Shown piece after piece: positions 35,293 to 44,867 of a stretch of 64,000 nt of DNA. The stretch is from DATCMU01 sp036563245 (GTDB lineage Bacteria; Pseudomonadota; Alphaproteobacteria; Rhizobiales; Devosiaceae), in the NCBI GenBank assembly GCA_036563245.1, contig DATCMU010000040.1, forward strand, positions 1-64,000. The letters run 5' to 3'. A model generated the notes under the pieces. The model was not told the origin of the DNA. It saw only the letters and a list, made by a program, of their open reading frames with translations, and ran no database searches. Every line of letters begins with the position of its first letter. Position 1 is the first letter of the stretch. A program made the translations under genes and the position numbers.

Positions 35293-36114
35293 ATGGAACC
35301 ATCCCGCGAATTCGCCCGACTGGTTGAAATCATGTCCGCGCTACGTGACCGTGACGCAGGCTGCCCCTGGGACCTGGAACAGGATTTCGAATCCATCCGC
35401 CACTACACCATCGAGGAAGCCTACGAGGTCGCCGATGCCATCGAGCGCAAGGACTATGAGGACCTGCGAGGCGAATTGGGCGACTTGCTCCTGCAGCCCG
35501 TGTTTCACGCCCAAATGGCATCCGAGCAACGACTTTTCGATATTGGTGACGTGATTTATTCAATTACGGACAAGCTGATACGACGACATCCTCATGTATT
35601 TGGCGATGCAGACGGTGCCGACGCCTTGGGCGTGAAAGCGAGTTGGGAGGATATCAAGGCCGAAGAGCGTCGCAATCGGTCGGCGGCGCGAGGCAATACC
35701 GAGCCCGCCTCGATTCTCGACGACGTAGCGCATAACCTGCCCGCCCTGTCGCGGGCCGAGAAGCTTGCCAGGCGCGCGGCGCGTGTAGGTTTCGACTGGC
35801 CGGATACCACATCGGTACTCGCCAAGGTGGACGAGGAGCTGGCGGAGACAAGGGACGCGATGGCCGAAGGAAGCTCGGAAAAGCTTCACGAGGAAATCGG
35901 CGACTTGCTGTTTGCCGTTGCCAATCTGGCGCGACATGCCGGACTGGATCCAGAAGCCGCCCTGCGCGATGCGAACGCGAAATTCCAGCGACGCTTCCGC
36001 CATGTCGAGGCCCGCTCCAGAGAAGATGACGTGGCGCTTTCCGATGCCGGCCTGGAAAGGCTGGATGGTTATTGGAACGAGATCAGGGCCACAGACAAGT
36101 CAGGGCGCATCTGA
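35293..36114 (+). CDS. mazG: Nucleoside triphosphate pyrophosphohydrolase
   Basis: MazG hydrolyses NTPs and dNTPs to monophosphates and PPi, probably clearing aberrant nucleotides. The 273 residues hold two tandem MazG domains. The first has LRDRDAGCPWDLEQ and EEAYEVADAIE with GELGDLLLQPVFHAQ; the second, from about residue 165, has EELAETRDAMAEG with EEIGDLLFAVANLARH. Both keep the metal-binding EExxE and ExxD patterns. Its 3' end overlaps convergent hflX by 15 bases. Confidence 0.95.
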   Translation: MEPSREFARLVEIMSALRDRDAGCPWDLEQDFESIRHYTIEEAYEVADAIERKDYEDLRGELGDLLLQPVFHAQMASEQRLFDIGDVIYSITDKLIRRHPHVFGDADGADALGVKASWEDIKAEERRNRSAARGNTEPASILDDVAHNLPALSRAEKLARRAARVGFDWPDTTSVLAKVDEELAETRDAMAEGSSEKLHEEIGDLLFAVANLARHAGLDPEAALRDANAKFQRRFRHVEARSREDDVALSDAGLERLDGYWNEIRATDKSGRI

Positions 36115-37500
36115 GGGCGTTACCCGTCCCTTGAACCTGAGCAAGAGCGCGTCGCGGTTTCGCGGTTCGACCCGCACATGGAACCGCGTCGACGTCTCGT
36201 CTGGTTCATCGGCGGAAATGACCTCCGAATGCGCATAAAGCCAGCCGACATCTTCGCCGCGCTCGTGAGGAACCTCGACACGATATACCCGTGCGCGCGA
36301 CGCAAACTCGGTTTCAATGGCAAGTAGCAGCTCGGGAATACCCTGCCCGGTCAACGCCGAGACCCGGCAACTCGCAGCGACCTTGCCGGCCGGGACAAGC
36401 GAAACATTGGCGTCCTGCGCGTTCTGTGGAGATAGCAGGTCTATCTTGTTCCAGACCTCGATGAACGGCTTGCTTTCCGGCGTCACCCCCAACTGGGCGA
36501 GGACGTCAAGTACATCGGCGGCCTGCGCTTGCTGGTCGGGATTGGATATGTCGCGCACGTGCAGAATGATATCTGCCTCGACGACCTCCTCAAGGGTTGC
36601 GCGAAATGCGGCAACAAGGTCGGTCGGCAGATCCGCAATAAAGCCGACGGTGTCCGACAGCATCACCTCACGGCCGTGCGGAAGCGACAGTTTGCGCACG
36701 GTGGGATCGAGCGTGGCAAAGAGCAGGTTCTTCGCCTCAACCGTTGCTCCGGTCAACGTGTTGAACAGGCTCGATTTTCCGGCATTGGTGTAACCGACAA
36801 GCGCAACGATGGGAAACGGGACCGCGCCGCGCGGGCCGCGCTGGACTGCTCGGGTCTTGCGGACCTTGTCGATCCGCTTCTCGATCAGCGCGATCCGCTC
36901 CTGAAGCAATCTGCGGTCGGACTCGATCTGGGTCTCGCCCGGCCCCCCAAGAAAGCCGAATCCACCCCGTTGCCGCTCAAGATGCGTCCAGGAGCGAACC
37001 AGCCGGCTCTTCTGATAGTTAAGATGTGCCAGTTCGACCTGCAACACACCTTCGCGGGTGCGGGCCCGTTCGCCGAAGATTTCGAGAATCAGCGCAGTCC
37101 TGTCGAGAACCTTCGCCCCGGTCGCCCGTTCGAGATTGCGTTGCTGGATCGGCGTCAGGGCAGCATCGAACAGCAAAAGTTCGATCTCGCCGTCCTTAAC
37201 GCGTCGTGCGATCTCTTCGACCTGCCCGCCGCCGATATAGGTGGAGGGCCGCACTTCGCGCACGCGCACGATGTCGGCGAATGCGATCGCGAGCCCGATC
37301 GCTTCCGCAAGGCCGACGAACTCGGAGAGGCGTGCCTCGGCCGTCCGCCTGACCTGCTTTCGGTGTTCGTCTGGACAAATAATCCCCACGCGAACCGGCC
37401 TGGGACGCTGATCCACTGACCCCTTGCGTTCGCTGGCGGGTTTGTCCTGACCTGAAGGCGCCCCGTCTTGCGCCCTGTCCTCAGCCGTGATCGCCTCCAC
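36100..37500 (-). CDS. hflX: GTPase HflX
   Basis: HflX splits stalled 70S ribosomes. N-terminal HflX domain: YIGGGQVEEIARRV at about residues 75-90, LFDAALTPIQQRNLE, DRTALILEIFGERA and the glycine-rich linker RQRGGFGFLGGPGETQ. G domain: GYTNAGKSSLFNTL (G1), LDPTVR, LSDTVGFIADLP (G3), NKIDLL (G4). I place the start at the GTG at 37500, which gives about 466 residues and overlaps the end of hfq by 20 bases. A GTG at 37416 (just before RPRPVRVGIICP) is an alternative, and the frame is open further upstream inside hfq. The hfq-hflX pair is widely conserved. Confidence 0.93.
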   Translation of the reverse strand: MEAITAEDRAQDGAPSGQDKPASERKGSVDQRPRPVRVGIICPDEHRKQVRRTAEARLSEFVGLAEAIGLAIAFADIVRVREVRPSTYIGGGQVEEIARRVKDGEIELLLFDAALTPIQQRNLERATGAKVLDRTALILEIFGERARTREGVLQVELAHLNYQKSRLVRSWTHLERQRGGFGFLGGPGETQIESDRRLLQERIALIEKRIDKVRKTRAVQRGPRGAVPFPIVALVGYTNAGKSSLFNTLTGATVEAKNLLFATLDPTVRKLSLPHGREVMLSDTVGFIADLPTDLVAAFRATLEEVVEADIILHVRDISNPDQQAQAADVLDVLAQLGVTPESKPFIEVWNKIDLLSPQNAQDANVSLVPAGKVAASCRVSALTGQGIPELLLAIETEFASRARVYRVEVPHERGEDVGWLYAHSEVISADEPDETSTRFHVRVEPRNRDALLLRFKGRVTPSDAP

Positions 37501-37735
37501 CCTGCTCGGGGTCGAACAACTGCACCGGCGCGCCGGGCATGATGGTGGAGATGGCGTGCTTGTAGACGAGCTGCGACTGCGCATCGCGGCGCAGCAACAG
37601 GCAGAAATTGTCGAACCAGGTGATCACGCCCTGCAGCTTGACGCCGTTGACCAGAAAGATGGTCACAGGCACTTTCTGCTTGCGGATGTGATTGAGAAAG
37701 GAATCCTGGAGATTTTGCGCCTTTTCGCTGGGCAT
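37481..37735 (-). CDS. hfq: RNA chaperone Hfq
   Basis: This 84-residue Sm-fold hexameric chaperone pairs small RNAs with mRNAs. The Sm1 motif LNHIRKQKVPVTIFLVNGVK is at about residues 14-33, followed by LQGVITWFDNFCLLL and the Sm2 motif QLVYKHAISTIMP near residue 53-65. The C-terminal tail is short and Gly-rich, as usual in alphaproteobacteria. The 169-base gap to trkA is the likely promoter region. Confidence 0.98.
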   Translation of the reverse strand: MPSEKAQNLQDSFLNHIRKQKVPVTIFLVNGVKLQGVITWFDNFCLLLRRDAQSQLVYKHAISTIMPGAPVQLFDPEQGGGDHG

Positions 37736-37904
37736 TGTGGCCTCTTTTTCTTGGACACGGGGTCTTGTTGCAGTTTCCGACCGGTTTGTAGCCGTATTAC
37801 CCTGCTCCCGCCCCCTGTAATTTCTTTTCGATCAACCCCTAGAACATCGCATAAGCCGTGCGCAATGCCTACAGAGTGTTTTCGCTCCGAATTCGCCAGC
37901 CCTT

Positions 37905-39281
37905 CTAGAAGAAGTCAAGACTGACCCTGAACATCTGTTCAACCTGCCTCACCTGGGCGGCAAGCGCAAAAACGATCACGAAATCGCCTGCCTCCACCTG
38001 GGTGTTGCCCGTGGGCATGATAACCGAGCCGCCCCGCACGATGGCCCCGATTCGTACGCCGGGCCCGAAATCGAAGTCGTGCAGCGGCTTTCCAACAAGC
38101 GTTGAGGTCTCGAGGGCCTCGGCCTCAAGCAGTTCGGCCGCGCCGTCGAACAGAGTGTAGACGCCCCTGATGCGCCCCCTGCGGACGTGGCGCAAGATCT
38201 TCGAGACCGTAACGCTGCGCGGATTGATGAACGCATCGACACCGAGCCGCCGGGCGAAGCGCGGGTACTGGGGCTGGTTCACGAGCGCGAAATTGGCCCG
38301 GCAGCCGAGCTCGCTCGCAAGCACCGAAGACAGGATATTGGTCTCGTCGTCATTGGTCAGCCCGAGGAACATGTGGGCGTCGCGCGCATCGACCTCGCGC
38401 AGGATCTCCTCTTGCAAGGCATCGCCATAGACCACGATGGAGCGCTTCATGTCTTCGGCGGCCGCCTGGGCCGTCTGACGGTTACGCTCGATGAGGCGCA
38501 CGACCACCCCCTCGCCCTGGTCCTCAAGCTTGCGCGCCACGTAGCGTCCGATGTTGCCGGCGCCGCCAATGATGATCCGCGATGGCGGCTGCTCGTCGCG
38601 GCCGAAAAGGCCGAGCACCCTCTGTATCTGATCGCGGGCCACCGCAACGATTGCCTGGTCGCCTGCAACGAGGCTCTCCCGGGAGTGCAGCGCCAGCACT
38701 TCGCCATTGCGCCGAACACCCATGACCGTTGCATTCAGGTTGGGGAACAGATCGGTCAGATGCCGCAGGGGGGTGTCGATGACGGCGCAATCCTCCCGAC
38801 AATCGACCGCGACAACGACGACCGCATCATCCTCGAAGGTAATGATATCGGAGGCGCCGGGGTAGGCAATCCGCTTGAGGATCAGGTCGCCAACCTCGAT
38901 TTCGGGAGAAATGATCACATCGATCGGCAGGTGTTCTCGGGAGAACAGGTTGCTCCACTCCGGGCGCAGATAGGCTTGCGAACGGATGCGGGCAATGCGT
39001 GTGGGAATATCGAAAATGGAGTGCGCCACCTGGCAGGCGGTCATGTTGACTTCATCGAACTGCGTAACCGCGATCAGCATGTCGGCGTCGCGTGCGCCGG
39101 CCTGGGCCAAGACGTCGGGGTGCGATCCGTAGCCGTGCACACCGCGGGCATCGAGATTGTCGCGAATGCGCTGCACCAGATCGGGATTGCTGTCGATCAC
39201 GGTAACTTCGATGGCTTCCGCCGCCAACCGCTCCGCGATGCCGTAGCCCACCTGTCCTGCGCCGCTGATGATGACTCGCAT
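37905..39281 (-). CDS. trkA: Trk system potassium transporter regulatory subunit TrkA
   Basis: This peripheral NAD(H)-binding subunit gates Trk K+ uptake. The 458 residues form two RCK halves: Rossmann motif ISGAGQVGYGIAERL at residues 5-19 and IGGAGNIGRYVARKLEDQG near 235. TrkA-C domains follow each (VGDLILKRIAYPGA and LVGKPLHDFDFGPGV). No trkH/trkG is in the window. It lies between ntrX and hfq, the standard order in many Hyphomicrobiales and Rhodospirillales. Confidence 0.95.
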   Translation of the reverse strand: MRVIISGAGQVGYGIAERLAAEAIEVTVIDSNPDLVQRIRDNLDARGVHGYGSHPDVLAQAGARDADMLIAVTQFDEVNMTACQVAHSIFDIPTRIARIRSQAYLRPEWSNLFSREHLPIDVIISPEIEVGDLILKRIAYPGASDIITFEDDAVVVVAVDCREDCAVIDTPLRHLTDLFPNLNATVMGVRRNGEVLALHSRESLVAGDQAIVAVARDQIQRVLGLFGRDEQPPSRIIIGGAGNIGRYVARKLEDQGEGVVVRLIERNRQTAQAAAEDMKRSIVVYGDALQEEILREVDARDAHMFLGLTNDDETNILSSVLASELGCRANFALVNQPQYPRFARRLGVDAFINPRSVTVSKILRHVRRGRIRGVYTLFDGAAELLEAEALETSTLVGKPLHDFDFGPGVRIGAIVRGGSVIMPTGNTQVEAGDFVIVFALAAQVRQVEQMFRVSLDFF

Positions 39282-39421
39282 GTTCCGCCACTTTGATTGT
39301 CGACCGCGACAAGTCTTCTAGACGATGCAGCGCCGCGATGGAATGGCGCGCGCAAACCGTGGTGCCCTATTTGTGCAGACGGCCGGCAATGGCAGGCCCG
39401 TCAGCGTAAAGCCAGCGCCAT

Positions 39422-40804
39422 TCAAAGCCCAAGCGACTTGATCTTGCGATGCAGTGCGCTGCGCTCCATGCCGACGAATTCGGCTGTCTTGGAGATGTTG
39501 CCGCCAAATCGTTCTATCTGCGCGATCAGGTACTGCTTCTCGAACACCTCCCGGGCCTCGCGCAGCGGCAGGCTCATCAGGTGTGCGGCCGAATCCGGAT
39601 CGCCAATGGTTGGAAGCACCTCGCCGATGTCCGGCGGCAGCATTGCGGCGGTAATCGTCGCCTGCTCGGCCGACTGGTCCCGGACCATGATGAGCAGGCG
39701 TTCGATGGAATTGCGCAACTGACGGGCATTGCCGGGCCAGTCCTGTGCCTGCAGCACGGCCATGGCATCGTCGCCGATAACCACGCGCGGCAGGTTGTGC
39801 ATCCGGCAAACCTGCTCGATGAACAAGGATACAAGCGGAGGAATATCCTCGCGCCGCTCACGCAGGGGCGTGAGTTGGACCGGCACGACCGACAGGCGAT
39901 GGAAGAGATCGGAGCGAAAATGTCCTTCCTCGATCAGTGCCGAGACATTCTGCGAACTTGATGAAATAATCCGCACGTCAATCGGCACGCTGACCGATCC
40001 ACCGACCCGGTTGAAGCGGTTTTCGACCAGCGTCCTGAGAAGCGTCGCTTGCGCCGGCTGCGGTAGCGTTGCCACCTCGGACAGATAGAGAGTGCCGCCA
40101 TGCGCCTTCTCCATCGCACCCACTTCAGTGCGAACCAGACCATTCTTGTCGCGTTGCTCACGCCCGAACAGGACGGCGGGGACTTCCTCTGGGGAATAAA
40201 GTGAAGGGTTGACCTCGACGAACGGGCCGCCGGCCCTCTGGCTTTTCGCATGCAGAAGACGGGCCACCAGCCCCTTCCCGGTTCCCGACGCACCAGAAAG
40301 AAAAAGTCGGGAATTGGTCGGCGCAGACTTCTCGATCAGCGACCGGATGTGGCCCATTGCGGCGGAAACCCCGGCAATCTCGGCGGACGGCCGGAAGGAT
40401 TTCTCCTCGAGTTCGGCGACCTGGGACTTGAGGCGGCTCGCCTCGACTGCCCTTTGGGTGATGAGCAGCAGGCGATCGATCTTGAATGGCTTCTCGATGT
40501 AGTCGTAGGCGCCGCGCTGGATCGCCGACACCGCGGTTTCGACGTTTCCGTGCCCGGAAATCATGACGACCGGCAGATCGGGGTGCTGGGCGTGCACGAT
40601 GTCGAGAACCTGAAGGCCGTCGAGCCGTGAGCCCTGCAGCCAGATGTCGAGGAAAATCAGGCTGGGCCGACGGCGGGCGACTTCCTCAAGCGCTGTATCG
40701 GTGTCCCGGGCCTGACGCGTCTCGTACCCCTCGTCCTCGAGGATACCGGCGATGAGATCGCGAATGTCTTCCTCGTCGTCGATTATCAGAATGTCGAGTG
40801 CCAT
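39422..40804 (-). CDS. ntrX: Response regulator NtrX
   Basis: This is the partner of the NtrY sensor, linked to nitrogen, redox and envelope control. The 460 residues comprise a receiver domain (IIDDEEDIRDL; phospho-acceptor Asp in IFLDIWLQG, about residue 53), a AAA+ domain (GASGTGKGLVARLLHA), and a Fis-type HTH (GNISKTAEFVGMERSALHRK). The sigma54-contacting GAFTGA loop is absent: the equivalent stretch reads REQRDKNGLVRTEVGAMEK. The Walker B is LYLSEVATLP instead of LFLDEIGDMP. It is therefore unlikely to activate sigma54 promoters, in line with what is known for NtrX. It starts directly after the ntrY stop. Confidence 0.94.
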   Translation of the reverse strand: MALDILIIDDEEDIRDLIAGILEDEGYETRQARDTDTALEEVARRRPSLIFLDIWLQGSRLDGLQVLDIVHAQHPDLPVVMISGHGNVETAVSAIQRGAYDYIEKPFKIDRLLLITQRAVEASRLKSQVAELEEKSFRPSAEIAGVSAAMGHIRSLIEKSAPTNSRLFLSGASGTGKGLVARLLHAKSQRAGGPFVEVNPSLYSPEEVPAVLFGREQRDKNGLVRTEVGAMEKAHGGTLYLSEVATLPQPAQATLLRTLVENRFNRVGGSVSVPIDVRIISSSSQNVSALIEEGHFRSDLFHRLSVVPVQLTPLRERREDIPPLVSLFIEQVCRMHNLPRVVIGDDAMAVLQAQDWPGNARQLRNSIERLLIMVRDQSAEQATITAAMLPPDIGEVLPTIGDPDSAAHLMSLPLREAREVFEKQYLIAQIERFGGNISKTAEFVGMERSALHRKIKSLGL

Positions 40805-43144
40805 CTATTTGCCCTCAGCCGTCGTCAGGTGCGGCTCTCCCTGCAGGGCCGGCTCGTCGTCGCCGCGCCCCGTTTCATCCTCGATCCCTGGCGCTTTTCG
40901 CAGTTTTTCACGACCCTGAAACGGCAGCGTGAAACTGAAACAGGCGCCAACCCTACCATGTGCATCCGGCTCGGCATCGATGAGTTCGACGGAGCCGCCG
41001 TGTTGTTCGATGATCTTTGCGACAATTGCGAGACCAAGGCCGGTGCCCTTCTCCCGCGTCGTCATGTACGGCTCAAGCAGTCTCTGGCGCCCTTCCTGCG
41101 GCCAGCCCTTGCCGTTGTCGGATACCTTGATCCGAACGTCGTCGCCCTCGACTGCGGCCGATACCCTTATTTCCGGAGCGTTGATTTCGTCAATACCAGT
41201 TGATTCAATGGCTTCGACGGCATTCTTGATGAGATTGGTGAGAGCTTGCGCCATCAATCGACTATCGAACCACGCGATGATCGGGTCTTCGGGCAAGTCT
41301 GCATGGATATTGATGGCCGGTTGGCGCACGCTCTCCAGGAACACGGCCTGGCGAATGGTATCGCTGAGGTCGCCTTCTTCTATCGCGGCCGAAGGCATGC
41401 GGGCAAAGGACGAGAATTCGTCCACCATTCTTCCGATGTCGCCCACCTGGCGCACGATGGTATTTGTGAGTTTATCGAAGACTTCGGCATCGTCGCCGAG
41501 CTTCTTTGAAAAACGGCGTTGCAGACGCTCCGCGGAGAGCTGGATGGGGGTCAGCGGATTCTTGATTTCGTGGGCGATGCGCCGTGCCACATCGGCCCAG
41601 GCGCTGGTGCGCTGCGCGGTGACCAGGTCCGTGATATCGTCAAGCGTCACCACGAAGCCCTTGGATTCCGTCATCGTGCCTTCGCGGGTGAGCTTGACCT
41701 GGTACGTTCGCGGTTCCGTGGTGGTCGCAAGCTGGATCTGGTCGCGGATCTGGCCCCGCCGTGCCGACTTGGCCCGCTCGACGATGGGGCCAAGTTCGGG
41801 GACCACGGCCGCAATGCCCTCGCCCATCAACTGGACTTCGGTCTTGCCGAACATCTCGCACGCCCGTGCATTGACCAGAGTGACGGCGCCATAGGGGTCG
41901 AGTCCGACAATGCCGGCGGACACACCCTCAACCACGGCCTCGGTGAACTGGCGACGCTTCTCATTGGTCTCGCTTGCGTCGAGCAGTGCCCTGCGCTGAC
42001 TTCGCAATTGCTGCGTCATGCGGTTGAAGCGCGCCGAGAGTTCCTCCAGATCGCCGCGCGCTTCGTGCACGGGTACCTGGACGTTGAGATCGCCCTGGGA
42101 CACGCGGCTGGACGCAAGCATGAGGTTGCGGATCGGGTTCACGAAACGGTTGGCAAGGGCGATGCCGATCCACAGCGCGGCCAGCAGGAGAACAAATGCC
42201 AGGCCCACATACATGATGGTGAACGTGATCTGGAACACCATGCGGTTCGACGCATACTGACGGTATTCCGAGATGTTCTGGTCGGTCAGCCGCATATATT
42301 CGAGGACTTCCGGATCGACCGGCCGCGCGACAAACAGGTACACGTCATCGTAGCCCTTGAGCTTGACGACCGCGCCGACCAGGTTCGTCGAACCAGGGGC
42401 GATCAGCGTGGGCGCCCCCTCCCCGACATCGGGCATGATGTGCGGCGGAACATTGGGCGGCTTGCCCGGTGTGTTGATCAGCGCGCGCATCAGCGTGTCG
42501 CCGGTATGCGAAACCAGCGAGGCGAAAGGAAGAGAGCGGGTCTGGGCGAGCGCGGTCAGGATGCGCACATACTTGTCGCGGTCGGTTTCGAAGGTCCCCT
42601 TGGCGGACTCCAGTTCGGAAGCCACCCAGATGATGTCGTCGCGCAAGACCTGGGCGTGCTCGAACATGTAGGAGCGTGCAACGAGGCGTGAACTCTCCAC
42701 CATGGCGCGGGTGCGCTCCGAGAACCACTGGTCGAGACCCTGGTTGAGGGCGATCGTGGCGACCACCGCGACGATAAAGGCCGGAGCGGCCGCGACTAGG
42801 GCAAACATGGTGACCATGCGCACCTGTAGCCGCGAACCGGCATGCTGGCGTCTTCGGCTTTGCACCAGCACCATGATCTCGGTGAGCACGAGCGCGATGA
42901 CGAGCAGGATGAGGACGGCATTGATGATCCAGATAACCGCCCAGGTCTGCTGGTTCGGCTCGATCCCCGTCGCGCCGGTGACGATAAGGAAAGAAACCGA
43001 GGCAACGACAACCGCGGCGAACACGATGGCCATGCCGAGGTAGCGGACAATCCGGCCGCCACGCAGCCAGGCGTGTGCCGAAACCTGCGTTCCGGTACTA
43101 CGCTCCGGGGGATCTTCCGGGATATCGGCGGCTGTGTCGTTCAT
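40805..43144 (-). CDS. ntrY: Sensor histidine kinase NtrY
   Basis: This 779-residue membrane kinase starts with a soluble N terminus, then three or four transmembrane helices (MAIVFAAVVVASVSFLIVTG and WVIWIINAVLILLVIALVL-like segments), a periplasmic sensor region, another helix, and HAMP (RFVNPIRNLMLASSRVSQGD). A PAS domain follows (VVEGVSAGIVGLDPYG), then HisKA with the phospho-His in RIAHEIKNPLTPIQ near residue 545, and HATPase with NLIKNAVEAIE and GTGLGLAIVAKI. I chose the ATG at 43144; the upstream in-frame start at 43219 adds 25 residues unlike the family. The 274 bases between this start and the ntrC stop may hold a separate ntrYX promoter. Confidence 0.94.
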   Translation of the reverse strand: MNDTAADIPEDPPERSTGTQVSAHAWLRGGRIVRYLGMAIVFAAVVVASVSFLIVTGATGIEPNQQTWAVIWIINAVLILLVIALVLTEIMVLVQSRRRQHAGSRLQVRMVTMFALVAAAPAFIVAVVATIALNQGLDQWFSERTRAMVESSRLVARSYMFEHAQVLRDDIIWVASELESAKGTFETDRDKYVRILTALAQTRSLPFASLVSHTGDTLMRALINTPGKPPNVPPHIMPDVGEGAPTLIAPGSTNLVGAVVKLKGYDDVYLFVARPVDPEVLEYMRLTDQNISEYRQYASNRMVFQITFTIMYVGLAFVLLLAALWIGIALANRFVNPIRNLMLASSRVSQGDLNVQVPVHEARGDLEELSARFNRMTQQLRSQRRALLDASETNEKRRQFTEAVVEGVSAGIVGLDPYGAVTLVNARACEMFGKTEVQLMGEGIAAVVPELGPIVERAKSARRGQIRDQIQLATTTEPRTYQVKLTREGTMTESKGFVVTLDDITDLVTAQRTSAWADVARRIAHEIKNPLTPIQLSAERLQRRFSKKLGDDAEVFDKLTNTIVRQVGDIGRMVDEFSSFARMPSAAIEEGDLSDTIRQAVFLESVRQPAINIHADLPEDPIIAWFDSRLMAQALTNLIKNAVEAIESTGIDEINAPEIRVSAAVEGDDVRIKVSDNGKGWPQEGRQRLLEPYMTTREKGTGLGLAIVAKIIEQHGGSVELIDAEPDAHGRVGACFSFTLPFQGREKLRKAPGIEDETGRGDDEPALQGEPHLTTAEGK

Positions 43145-43418
43145 GCTGTACGCCTGACGGCCCGGTTCCCGATTGACGAAGGTTCTGGTGTTTGCCTGTC
43201 CGCCCCAACGCATGTCCAAGCGCCTTGCGGCAACGGTTCCATGGCGACCCGATATGCCGCGCGTGACGGTTTCGGGGGAATCTGAAGCAAGTGCGGGAGT
43301 GGTTCAAGACAATTGTTGCGCAAATGTGACACATGGCAACACCAGACACCATAATGTTCGTCGCGCAGGGAACCGGCGTGCCAAAATTGCATCACCTGAT
43401 GCCGCTGTGAAATCGAAC

Positions 43419-44867
43419 TCAGGGCCGGCGGGACTGCTTGACGATTTCGATACCGTGGGCGCGGATCTTCTTGCGCAGCGTGTTGCGGTTAAGGCCGAGC
43501 AATTCGGCGGCCTTGATCTGATTGCCGCCGCAGGCATTAAGGCACATCGAAATAAGGGGCACCTCCACCTTGTCGAGCACGCGCTGGTAGAGCCCTGGCG
43601 GTGGCAAGTCCGGTTCATGCGAGCGCAGGATTTGCGACAGGTGCGCCTCCATGGCCGCACCGATGTCCGCCGGCATCGCCATGGCGGAAGCGGCGGGGCC
43701 GGCAACCATGTTGAGTTCGGACTTCACGATTTCCGCGGATATCGTCTCGTCGGCATATAGCGCGGAAAGCCGGCGGATCAGGTTCTCGAGCTCGCGGATA
43801 TTGCCGGGCCAGCTGTACTGCTGCATCAGCTTTATCGCGTCGGCGGCAACGGCCTTTGGCGTTTCGCCATCCCGCTCCGCCAGCTTGAGGAAATGGGCGA
43901 CCAGGTCTCCGATATCATCCAGTCGCTCGCGCAAAGGCGGCAGACGAATGGGTACGACATTGAGCCGATAGTAGAGGTCTTCTCGAAACAGGCCCTGCCG
44001 GATCATCTGGCTGAGATCGCGATGCGTCGCGGCCACGATGCGAACGTCGGTCTTGATAGACGTCCGGCCGCCGACCATCGTGTATTCACCCTCCTGAAGC
44101 ACGCGCAGCAGACGCGTTTGCGCTTCCATGGGCATGTCGCCGATTTCGTCGAGGAACAGTGTCCCGCCTTCCGCCTGCTCGAATCGCCCGGAACTTCGCG
44201 CAGTCGCGCCGGTGAACGCGCCTTTCTCGTGTCCGAACAACTCGGCCTCGATGAGGTCCCGCGGAATCGCGGCCATGTTGATCGCGATAAATGGGCCATT
44301 TCGGCGCTTGCCGAAATTATGCAGGGCGCGGGCCACCAGTTCCTTGCCGGTCCCGCTCTCGCCGGTGACCATGACGGTCAGATCGGTCTGCATCAGGCGT
44401 GCCAGCGCCCGGTAGATGTCCTGCATGGCGGCGGACCGCCCGACTAGGGGCATGTTGTCCGGCGCCTCGTCGCGCTTCACATCGTTTCGCGACGGTTTGC
44501 GGGCGTCGGCAAAGGCGCGACCGACCACCGATACGACCTCGGTGATGTCGAATGGTTTGGGCAGGTATTCGTACGCGCCGGCCTCGGATGCCTTGATCGC
44601 GGTCATGAACGTGTTCTGGGCGCTCATCACGATGATGGGCAGATCAGGGCGCAGCTTGCGCACCTTGGGCATGATGTCGAACGCATTGCCATCGGGCAGG
44701 CCGACATCGGTAATCAGCAGGTCGCCCTCGCCCCGCGTCACCCAGTTCCACATCGTGGACATGTTACCAGTCGGGCGCACTTCATAACCGGCGCGCGTCA
44801 ATGCCTGGTTGAGCACCATGCGGATGGCGGCGTCGTCATCGGCAAGCAGCACCGTTTGCGTGCTCAT
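43419..44867 (-). CDS. ntrC: Nitrogen regulation response regulator NtrC
   Basis: This sigma54-dependent activator of nitrogen-assimilation genes has 482 residues. The receiver domain has LLADDDAAIRMVL and the phospho-acceptor in LLITDVGLPDGNAF (Asp54 region). The AAA+ domain has Walker A GESGTGKELVARALH, an intact GAFTGA in GHEKGAFTGATARSSGRFE, and Walker B GTLFLDEIGDMP. A Fis-type HTH ends the protein (ELLGLNRNTLRKKIRAHG). It overlaps ntrB by four bases. Contrast with NtrX, which lacks GAFTGA. Confidence 0.97.
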   Translation of the reverse strand: MSTQTVLLADDDAAIRMVLNQALTRAGYEVRPTGNMSTMWNWVTRGEGDLLITDVGLPDGNAFDIMPKVRKLRPDLPIIVMSAQNTFMTAIKASEAGAYEYLPKPFDITEVVSVVGRAFADARKPSRNDVKRDEAPDNMPLVGRSAAMQDIYRALARLMQTDLTVMVTGESGTGKELVARALHNFGKRRNGPFIAINMAAIPRDLIEAELFGHEKGAFTGATARSSGRFEQAEGGTLFLDEIGDMPMEAQTRLLRVLQEGEYTMVGGRTSIKTDVRIVAATHRDLSQMIRQGLFREDLYYRLNVVPIRLPPLRERLDDIGDLVAHFLKLAERDGETPKAVAADAIKLMQQYSWPGNIRELENLIRRLSALYADETISAEIVKSELNMVAGPAASAMAMPADIGAAMEAHLSQILRSHEPDLPPPGLYQRVLDKVEVPLISMCLNACGGNQIKAAELLGLNRNTLRKKIRAHGIEIVKQSRRP

